This document shows positions 7,078 through 12,347 of a DNA stretch of 13,315 nucleotides, in pieces. Below the pieces are notes generated by a model. It did not search any database, was not told the origin of the DNA, and worked only from the letters and a program-made list of their open reading frames with translations. The position numbers were made by a program, and so were the translations under genes. The stretch covers positions 1-13,315 of the forward strand of contig JBEKJU010000071.1 of assembly GCA_050011095.1 (NCBI GenBank), in the 5' to 3' direction. Every line of letters begins with the position of its first letter. Position 1 is the first letter of the stretch. This DNA comes from JBEKJU01 sp050011095 (GTDB lineage: Bacteria; Desulfobacterota; Syntrophorhabdia; Syntrophorhabdales; WCHB1-27).

Positions 7078-8046
7078 ATGGAGCCAGCCCACGTTCATTT
7101 GCTTCATACATCGAGCGAATTGCCTGTCGGACAGACAAACGTGTACTTTATTGAGGGCGCCTTCCCCACCCTTGTCGACACGCCCCTCAAGGGCGGCGTC
7201 CACGTGCGGGAGCTTGAGACGGCGCTGAACGACCTGGGGTATTCGATCAGGGACATCAAGAGGATTGTCGTTACCCATCCACATTTCGACCATTTTGGCG
7301 CGGCCGCTGAAATTGTCGACGTGTCCGGCGCGGAGGTGTGGACGTCCAGGGGAGGGGCGAAAACTCTCGAATATTTTCAAGAAGAGTTCGAGCGGGATAT
7401 GGAATACTATGGCACCATCATGCAGAATTCCGGCGCGCCGGGCGAGCCCCGCGTGTATCTCGACGATTTGCGCAGTTGGGCGGGCAAGTACGGCTGTCCT
7501 GTCCCTGTCTCCCGTCTCCTCGATGACGGAGACGTGGTGGAACTGGGTTCGTCGCCCTATCTCGTCAGGGCGGTCCCCGGACATAGCCCCTGGTGCATCC
7601 TGCTCTATCCGGAGGATCGGACGTTCGCCTTCACCGGCGACTTCCTCCTCAAGGAGATCAGCTCGAATGCCCTGATCCAGAGGCCGGCCGAAGGTTCGCA
7701 CGGTTACAGGTCCCTTATGGTCTACCGGGCCTCTCTTCGCATGGTGAGGCAGATGGCCATCCGAACGGCGCTGCCGGGCCATGGTGAGATCATCCGGGAC
7801 GTGGCCGGCAGGATCGACGAGCTGATCGACTTAATGGAACAACGCAAGGAGTTGGTGCGCCGCATCCTTGATCGAGGTCCAAAGAGGCCGTTCTCCATCG
7901 TCGGGGCCGTTTTCCCGGAATTGACGGGGGAGCATCGTTTCCTCGGCATATCCGAGGTTATCGGCCATCTCGAGGTCCTGGAAAGCGAGGGCGCCGCGTT
8001 CCGGATGGATGACGGATACTGGGCGGGCACGAAAGGCGCGGGTTAG
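7078..8046 (+). CDS. MBL-fold metallo-hydrolase with C-terminal winged-helix-like region
   Basis: This is a 322-residue member of the metallo-beta-lactamase superfamily, a zinc or di-iron hydrolase fold used for thioesters, lactones, nucleic acids and other substrates. The metal-binding signature THPHFDH gives His67, His69, Asp71 and His72. Further ligands are His169 in GHSPW, Asp188 in FTGDFLL and His235 in PGHGE. The metal site is thus complete. The last 80 residues (PFSIVGAVFPEL..., then FLGISEVIGHLEVLESEG) resemble the small winged-helix tail of LACTB2-type MBL proteins. I cannot assign the substrate. No signal peptide is present, so it is cytoplasmic. The strong ribosome binding site and 202-base upstream gap suggest its own transcription start; an AT-rich stretch near 7000-7015 (TATGAT, TATACT-like) may be part of a promoter. 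Confidence 0.85.
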   Translation: MEPAHVHLLHTSSELPVGQTNVYFIEGAFPTLVDTPLKGGVHVRELETALNDLGYSIRDIKRIVVTHPHFDHFGAAAEIVDVSGAEVWTSRGGAKTLEYFQEEFERDMEYYGTIMQNSGAPGEPRVYLDDLRSWAGKYGCPVPVSRLLDDGDVVELGSSPYLVRAVPGHSPWCILLYPEDRTFAFTGDFLLKEISSNALIQRPAEGSHGYRSLMVYRASLRMVRQMAIRTALPGHGEIIRDVAGRIDELIDLMEQRKELVRRILDRGPKRPFSIVGAVFPELTGEHRFLGISEVIGHLEVLESEGAAFRMDDGYWAGTKGAG

Positions 8047-8162
8047 CCTTTCGCAGAAGGGTCCTGCCCCATATGCCCGATACGTGCGCAGGTAAAGGTG
8101 CGGTCTTGCCCGGTTTGCCGCACGCGCGTCCTGTGTGGCGGCATGCGGGCCCCGGGTCGTTG

Positions 8163-9137
8163 ATGATGATGAAAGAACAGGCGGATATGATCAGGGAGAG
8201 AAACTTCGTTCTGAGGGCGATAAGGGAGTTTTTCTGGGATCGGGGATACATTGAGGTCGAGACCCCGTGCCTTATGAACACGGCGCCTCCCGATCCCTAT
8301 ATCGAGCCGTTACAGGTCTATGTGGGTGGGTCAGGCCCGCACTATCTCCATACCTCGCCGGAAATGGGCATGAAGAAGCTTATCGGCCGGGGCTATGACA
8401 GGATTTTCCAGATCTGCAAGGCCTTCAGGGTCGAGGAGTTCGAGGAACACCATGCGATCGAGTTCACCATGCTGGAATGGTATATGAAGGGCGCTTACAC
8501 GGAGGCCATGGAGGAGACGGCCGAGCTGGTCCGCTCGGTAAGCCGGGCGAGAGGCCGCATGCCTGCCGTGGACACCTTTAAGGTCCTCAGGCTGGGGGAC
8601 CTTTTCGTCGAGACCGCCGGTTTCGACCCCCTTCCTCTCGGCAGGCAGTCCCTTTTCTCGATGATGAAGGAGCGCGGTTTTCAGGGCCTGGCGCCTGAAG
8701 ATACGTGGGAAGACCTTTTTTTCATGCTCTACGTGCAGGACGTGGAGCCCCGGATACGGGAGGGGGAAGAGGGTCCCTGTTTCATAAAGGACTGGCCCGC
8801 GTCGCTTGCGGCCATGGCGAAGAAGAAGAACGACCATACGGTGGAACGGTTCGAGCTTTATATAAGGGGCCTCGAGATCGCCAACGGGTACACCGAGCTT
8901 CTCGATGCCGACGAGCAGCGAAAGCGGCTTTCACGAGACAACGCGGCGCGGGTGAACCGGGGCGGGCAGGCCTTCCCGCTTGACGAGCAGTTTCTCGACG
9001 CCCTTGTCCACATTACCGGTCCCGTTGCCGGCGTGTCGGTCGGCGTCGACAGGCTCCTCATGGCGCTTGCCGAAAAGGAACGGATCGGAGATGTCCTCTT
9101 CGACCGTTTCACCCTTTCATCGGGCGATGAAGGATGA
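8163..9137 (+). CDS. epmA: EpmA/GenX/PoxA-type elongation factor P lysine ligase
   Basis: EpmA is a truncated lysyl-tRNA synthetase paralogue that attaches (R)-beta-lysine to a conserved Lys of elongation factor P. The 324-residue product matches the usual 325 and lacks the LysRS anticodon-binding domain. Seen in order: the motif 1 helix and RGYIEVETPCL, HTSPEMGMKKL, class II motif 2 region FRVEEFEEHHAIEFTMLEWY (88-107), the lysine-pocket segment EIANGYTELLDADEQ and motif 3 GVDRL (294-298). In the motif 2 loop the usual GRxHNPEFT reads EEHHAIEFT, so Asn-Pro is replaced by Ala-Ile. The start is uncertain: the frame opens at ATG 8073 (AGAAGG 12 bases upstream), but the added 30 residues look non-homologous; ATGs at 8163, 8166 and 8169 fit the family better. 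The partner gene epmB and efp are not in the window. Confidence 0.88.
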   Translation: MMMKEQADMIRERNFVLRAIREFFWDRGYIEVETPCLMNTAPPDPYIEPLQVYVGGSGPHYLHTSPEMGMKKLIGRGYDRIFQICKAFRVEEFEEHHAIEFTMLEWYMKGAYTEAMEETAELVRSVSRARGRMPAVDTFKVLRLGDLFVETAGFDPLPLGRQSLFSMMKERGFQGLAPEDTWEDLFFMLYVQDVEPRIREGEEGPCFIKDWPASLAAMAKKKNDHTVERFELYIRGLEIANGYTELLDADEQRKRLSRDNAARVNRGGQAFPLDEQFLDALVHITGPVAGVSVGVDRLLMALAEKERIGDVLFDRFTLSSGDEG

Positions 9138-9172
9138 AAGGCAAGAACAGGCGGCACGGGAGAGGGGGCGAC

Positions 9173-9194
9173 GCTAGCCAACGGCAGCTTTTTT
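9173..9194 (+). terminator. Rho-independent terminator-like hairpin after epmA (repeat copy 1)
   Basis: GCT(A)GCC pairs with GGCAGC across an AAC loop, with one bulged A, followed directly by TTTTTT (9189-9194). An outer GGCGA/TCGCC pairing (9167-9171 with 9194-9198) is also possible. Position and T-run fit termination of the epmA transcript; the stem is short. Confidence 0.5.
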
Positions 9195-9229
9195 CGCCTC
9201 CGCCCCTTCCTTTTCATGAGAGGGGAGGA

Positions 9230-9252
9230 CTCCGTGAGCTTTGCTCACGGAG
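9230..9252. repeat. Perfect 10-bp stem-loop, copy 1
   Basis: CTCCGTGAGC, a TTT loop and GCTCACGGAG form a perfect inverted repeat. It has no T-run after it. The same structure recurs at 9341-9363, so it belongs to the repeat unit rather than to one gene. Confidence 0.85.
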
Positions 9253-9283
9253 GGGGCGACGCTAGCCCCGATAATTGCGCGAC

Positions 9284-9305
9284 GCTAGCCAACGGCAGCT
9301 TTTTT
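9284..9305 (+). terminator. Second terminator-like hairpin (repeat copy 2)
   Basis: It has the same bulged GCT(A)GCC/GGCAGC stem and TTTTTT run as at 9173-9194. Together the two copies would act as tandem terminators between epmA and engB. Confidence 0.4.
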
Positions 9306-9340
9306 CGCCTCCGCCCCTTCCTTTTCATGAGAGGGGAGGA

Positions 9341-9363
9341 CTCCGTGAGCTTTGCTCACGGAG
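9341..9363. repeat. Perfect 10-bp stem-loop, copy 2
   Basis: It is identical to the stem-loop at 9230-9252, with the same TTT loop. Confidence 0.85.
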
Positions 9364-9371
9364 GGGCGACC

Positions 9372-9397
9372 GGGTACCCGCGCTTAGCGGGTGTCCC
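9372..9397. other. Hairpin just upstream of engB
   Basis: GGG-T-ACCCGC pairs with GCGGGT-GT-CCC around a GCTTA loop, a nine-pair stem with a small internal loop. It ends 27 bases before the engB start, so it lies either in the engB leader or in the spacer before its promoter. No clear promoter is visible between it and engB. Confidence 0.5.
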
Positions 9398-9424
9398 GAT
9401 AATTGAGGGTAGGGGGCCAAATCC

Positions 9425-10033
9425 GTGCGTATCATTGATGCGCGTTTTACAAAGAGCGTGACAGACCTTTCCCAAAGGAGGGATATCGCCTTGCCCGAGA
9501 TCTGTCTCGTCGGCAGGTCGAACGTGGGTAAATCGTCCCTCCTGAATACCCTTGCGGCCAGGAAGGTTGCAAGGACGGGAAGCACGCCCGGGGTTACCCG
9601 GCTCATCAACCTCTACACGGTATCGTGGGAAAGGGAAGGCAGGAGAACAAGCTTCCTCTTTTCCGATTTTCCCGGCTTCGGCTACTCAAAGGTCTCGCAG
9701 GGGGTGTACGAAGGCTGGCAGGCGATGGTCGAGGACTATATGGTCCACAACGAGTGGATAAGGCGCGTACTGTGGGTTTTTGACATCCGGCGCACCTTTG
9801 ACCGGCTCGATACCATGCTTCTGGACTGGCTGAGGACGAACAGACTCGGCTTTTCGCTGGTCCTCACCAAGGCTGACAAGGAAGGGAGGGGCGGCTCGCT
9901 TCACAAGGAACGTGTCTTCACGCGCCTCCTGGGGCGGGAAGAGGTCTTTGGTTTTTCCGCCAAAGATGGATATGGGAGAAACGGACTTCTTTCGCATATC
10001 GCCTCCTCCCTCACCCGGCCTGCCTCCTCTTGA
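9425..10033 (+). CDS. engB: Ribosome biogenesis GTPase EngB (YihA/YsxC)
   Basis: EngB is an essential TRAFAC GTPase needed for assembly of the 50S subunit. The 202-residue product has the family length and all G motifs: G1 GRSNVGKS (30-37), G2 TPGVTR (54-59), G3 DFPGFGYS (81-88), G4 TKAD (148-151) and a G5-type FSAKDG near 180. The start is GTG 9425, with AGGGGG (9411-9416) 8 bases upstream, matching the typical N-terminus before LPEICLVGRSN. It stands alone on the plus strand: the repeat element lies upstream and the convergent envelope operon ends 67 bases after its stop. The C-terminus is simple and short. Confidence 0.94.
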   Translation: MRIIDARFTKSVTDLSQRRDIALPEICLVGRSNVGKSSLLNTLAARKVARTGSTPGVTRLINLYTVSWEREGRRTSFLFSDFPGFGYSKVSQGVYEGWQAMVEDYMVHNEWIRRVLWVFDIRRTFDRLDTMLLDWLRTNRLGFSLVLTKADKEGRGGSLHKERVFTRLLGREEVFGFSAKDGYGRNGLLSHIASSLTRPASS

Positions 10034-10100
10034 TCCGTGCGGCCCGGAGGTCGTCCGTCTTCAAGTATCTGACCGTCGTCCCGTCACCCGTCCTGCCTCT

Positions 10101-10814
10101 TCATGACGGCCTTCCGTCATAGGTCTGAATGGTGAACCCTTCGCCGGTAGTGTATTCACCATAGCTGAAGGATGCAACGAGGTCTCCCGTGTTCATGTAG
10201 GTCGCCCTTCGGCCGTTGATGTCGTACCGCGCGATGTCGGCCATGTGCGAGTGGGCCACTATTACCGCGTCATAACCTTCCCTGAGCTTTCGCCTTCCGT
10301 ATTGCCTGAAAAGGGCCCGCACCTTTTCGTTGTGGAGCTTGTGCCTTCTGGAAAGAAAGCGTCTGAGCCCCATGGCGATCCGCCATGTACGGTCAGGGCC
10401 GAGGAGGTCCATGATCGAAAAGATGGGACGGGACTTCAGGATTTTGTGCAGACCGCGGGACCGGACCCTGTCACCGTGGCAAAGGAAGACATGCTTATCA
10501 TCGATGTTGAGGGTCAAAGTTCTGACGCACCTGACGCCCGTATAGGATTCGAAAAAGGAGCCCATGCCGAATTCGTGATTCCCCTCGACGAAATAGACGG
10601 ACCGTGATGCGGCCAGCTCGCGCAGGAGATCGATGATCTCCCTGTAGAAGGGGTAAATATAGCCGTCATACCCATGGTAGAAGTCGAAAAGATCGCCGAG
10701 GACGACGACGAGATCCGCATCCTCCGTCACGTGGCGCACGAACGTCTTGACGGTCCTTATTCTGTCTGCGTCGTTATGGGGGAGGTGCGCATCGGAAAAG
10801 AAGACTGCTTTCAT
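10101..10814 (-). CDS. lpxH: LpxH-like UDP-2,3-diacylglucosamine pyrophosphatase (metallophosphoesterase)
   Basis: LpxH cleaves UDP-2,3-diacylglucosamine to lipid X and UMP on the inner face of the cytoplasmic membrane, an early lipid A step. The 237-residue protein has the calcineurin-like metal site at LpxH spacing: Asp8 and His10 (SDAHL), Asp41 (GDLFDF), Asn79 (GNHE), His113 (HGD), His188 and His190 (HSH). The signature GNRDF of standard LpxH reads GNHEF here, so it could be a divergent LpxH or a related phosphoesterase; the lptD neighbourhood supports lipid A work. Between HGD and HSH is a basic helical insert (many Arg/Lys, 142-178), as in the LpxH cap that contacts lipid and membrane. 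It is the last gene of the minus-strand operon, 26 bases after rfbB. No clear ribosome binding site is seen, suggesting translational dependence or a weak site. Confidence 0.8.
   Translation of the reverse strand: MKAVFFSDAHLPHNDADRIRTVKTFVRHVTEDADLVVVLGDLFDFYHGYDGYIYPFYREIIDLLRELAASRSVYFVEGNHEFGMGSFFESYTGVRCVRTLTLNIDDKHVFLCHGDRVRSRGLHKILKSRPIFSIMDLLGPDRTWRIAMGLRRFLSRRHKLHNEKVRALFRQYGRRKLREGYDAVIVAHSHMADIARYDINGRRATYMNTGDLVASFSYGEYTTGEGFTIQTYDGRPS
10103..10120. terminator. Hairpin at the 3' end of the lpxH-like gene
   Basis: ATGACGG and CCGTCAT form a perfect 7-bp stem with a 4-base loop, overlapping the stop codon of the minus-strand gene and lying in the gap convergent with engB. No T-run is visible on either strand, so intrinsic termination is uncertain. 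Confidence 0.3.
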
Positions 10815-10840
10815 GTTGCGCTAAGGTGTCTTTCCCGGTA

Positions 10841-11854
10841 TCATCTACCGCCGTACCATTCCTCGTAATAGGTGAGGTATTCCCCCGTCTTGATCCTCTC
10901 CCACCATGCCCGGTTCTCAACGTACCACCGCACCGTTTCCTCCATTCCTGCCCTAAAGGGCACGTGCGTCTCGAAGCCGAGATCGTTCTTTATCTTTGTG
11001 TTGTCTATGGCGTACCTCCGGTCATGTCCCGGCCTGTCCGCCACGTACCTGATGAGGCTGCGCGGCTTTTCCAGGGTCTCAAGGATCAGCTCGACGATCT
11101 CGAGATTGGTCCTCTCGTTCTCTGCGCCCACGTTATAGACGCTGCCGGCAACGCCCTTTTCGAGGGCGAGCGCGAGGGCCGCGCAGTGGTCCTTTACGTG
11201 TATCCAGTCGCGCACGTTGAGACCGTCGCCATAGATGGGGAGGTCGCGTCCCTCAAGGGCGTTGCTGATGAGGAGCGGTATCAGCTTCTCGGGAAACTGG
11301 TAAGGGCCGTAGTTGTTCGAGCAGCGCGTGATCACGACGGGAAGGCCAAAGGTCTTGTGGTACGCCATGGCGAGCATGTCGGCCGACGCCTTCGAAGCGG
11401 AATAGGGACTGTTGGGGGCAAGGGGCGTCTCTTCCCGGAATCTCCCTGTCCCTCCCAGACTGCCGTAGACCTCGTCGGTCGACACCTGGAGGAACCTTTT
11501 CGTCCCTCTGTGGCGCGCCTTTTCGAGGAGGAGGTAGGTGCCGTAGATATTGGTCCTGACGAAGGCGTCCGGATTGATGATGCTCCTGTCCACGTGGGAC
11601 TCGGCGGCGAAATTGACTATCCCGTCTATCCCGTTCGCAAACACCTTCTCCAGGTCTCCCTCGTCCGCGATGTCCCCCCTCACGAAGGTGTACCGGGGGT
11701 CGTCCTCGAGGTCCTTCAGGTTTTCCAGGTTTCCCGCGTAGGTGAGCTTATCCAGGTTCGTGATCCTGCATGGCGATGAAGAGAGCATGGAACGGATGAA
11801 ATTGCTCCCGATGAATCCGCATCCGCCGGTGACGAGAATGTGTTGGCTATCCAT
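10841..11854 (-). CDS. rfbB: dTDP-glucose 4,6-dehydratase
   Basis: RfbB (RmlB) converts dTDP-glucose to dTDP-4-keto-6-deoxyglucose with bound NAD, feeding rhamnose or other deoxysugars of O-antigen or glycans. It is an SDR-family protein of 337 residues. The NAD motif GGCGFIG is at 10-16; the active-site STDEVYG is at 125-131, with Asp127/Glu128; and the YxxxK pair is Tyr151/Lys155. The sequence VDRSI and the C-terminal YxxWW-type end are typical. ATG 11854 is chosen because MDSQHILVTGGCGFIGSNF matches the family N-terminus; the frame is open to 11926, but those codons belong to the upstream gene's other frame. It overlaps the 3' end of the rfbC-like gene by 8 bases, pointing to translational coupling. 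rfbA and rfbD are not in the window. Confidence 0.94.
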   Translation of the reverse strand: MDSQHILVTGGCGFIGSNFIRSMLSSSPCRITNLDKLTYAGNLENLKDLEDDPRYTFVRGDIADEGDLEKVFANGIDGIVNFAAESHVDRSIINPDAFVRTNIYGTYLLLEKARHRGTKRFLQVSTDEVYGSLGGTGRFREETPLAPNSPYSASKASADMLAMAYHKTFGLPVVITRCSNNYGPYQFPEKLIPLLISNALEGRDLPIYGDGLNVRDWIHVKDHCAALALALEKGVAGSVYNVGAENERTNLEIVELILETLEKPRSLIRYVADRPGHDRRYAIDNTKIKNDLGFETHVPFRAGMEETVRWYVENRAWWERIKTGEYLTYYEEWYGGR

Positions 11855-12302
11855 CTTTCCGCACCCATCTGTAAGGGATACTGTTGGTGTGGGGGTGAAG
11901 GCGGTATTCATCGGGCGTCCCGGCATCGTACGGCTCCGTCGGCACGTTGATGACTAGCGCCTCCTCGGGGGATATGCACTTCCACCCATGGTACACCATC
12001 CTTGGCACTTTTACGAGGACGGGGTTGAAGTCACCGATGAAGAACTCGCTGATCTCCCCGTGCGTCGGCGAGCCCTCCCTGTCGTCATAGAGGACGAGCT
12101 TGAGCATGCCCCTGACGCACGTGATGAAATCATCCTGTTTTTTGTGATAGTGCCAGGCCTTGACGACCTCGGGGTAGGTGGTGGTCATATAGACCTGGCC
12201 GAACTTGGAAAATAGCTCCTCATCGACACGGAGAATCTCCATGAGCCTGCCTCTTTCATCGGGAATCAGCTTGAGGCGTTTTACCGCCACTCCATCGATC
12301 AT
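11847..12302 (-). CDS. rfbC: RfbC-like cupin, dTDP-4-dehydrorhamnose 3,5-epimerase family
   Basis: This 151-residue protein is an RmlC-type cupin, placed directly before and overlapping rfbB, so it most likely acts on the RfbB product. Recognisable parts are GRLMEILR near residue 18, the AWHYHKKQ strand with His51 at the position of the catalytic His, VRGMLKLVLYDDR, and VPRMVYHGWK (His105) at the cupin strand that usually reads GFAHGF. It is about 30 residues shorter than canonical RmlC. The usual RGLHxQ is replaced by KAWHYH, and the distal NDP motif that carries the partner Asp is not evident. It may therefore be a single-position epimerase or ketoisomerase relative rather than a 3,5-epimerase. 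The start ATG 12302 has a strong ribosome binding site (GGGAGGA about 5 bases upstream). The gene follows lptD after 45 bases. Confidence 0.8.
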   Translation of the reverse strand: MIDGVAVKRLKLIPDERGRLMEILRVDEELFSKFGQVYMTTTYPEVVKAWHYHKKQDDFITCVRGMLKLVLYDDREGSPTHGEISEFFIGDFNPVLVKVPRMVYHGWKCISPEEALVINVPTEPYDAGTPDEYRLHPHTNSIPYRWVRKDG

Positions 12303-12315
12303 ACCTTCCTCCCTT
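12303..12315 (-). promoter_or_regulatory. Strong ribosome binding site of the rfbC-like gene
   Basis: On the minus strand AGGGAGGAAGGT directly precedes ATG 12302, a purine-rich Shine-Dalgarno with good spacing. It sits in the 45-base gap after lptD, where no promoter or terminator is visible, so read-through from lptD is likely. Confidence 0.5.
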
Positions 12316-12347
12316 CCGGATGACGTGCGTATGTGAACGCTTCATTA

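Larger units (their letters stand above)
9168..9255 (+). repeat. 88-bp intergenic direct repeat, copy 1
   Basis: This copy is identical over 88 bases to 9279-9366 (offset 111). Within the unit are the module CGACGCTAGCC, a terminator-like hairpin with six Ts, a pyrimidine-rich stretch and a perfect stem-loop. After the repeat, copy 1 has five Gs where copy 2 has four, then CGAC in both. The element starts 30 bases after the epmA stop. Confidence 0.9.
9279..9366 (+). repeat. 88-bp intergenic direct repeat, copy 2
   Basis: Second identical copy of the 88-base unit at 9168-9255. It is followed by CGAC, then a different hairpin (9372-9397), then CCCGATAATTG (9395-9405), which also follows copy 1 at 9267-9277. 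In copy 1 the hairpin between CGAC and CCCGATAATTG is replaced by five bases, GCTAG. Confidence 0.9.

Noticed and set aside
9168..9366. CRISPR array
   Set aside because: There are only two copies, the 88-base unit is far longer than a CRISPR repeat, the 23-base spacer is a recombined piece of the element, and no cas gene is near.
9216..9461. Open frame of 81 codons through both repeat copies
   Set aside because: Its openness follows from the 111-base period; the sequence is dominated by palindromes and terminator-like motifs, and the frame runs into engB out of phase.
10826..11779. Plus-strand open frame of 317 codons opposite rfbB
   Set aside because: It is antisense to a clear RfbB with all motifs; long opposite-strand frames are expected in GC-rich DNA.
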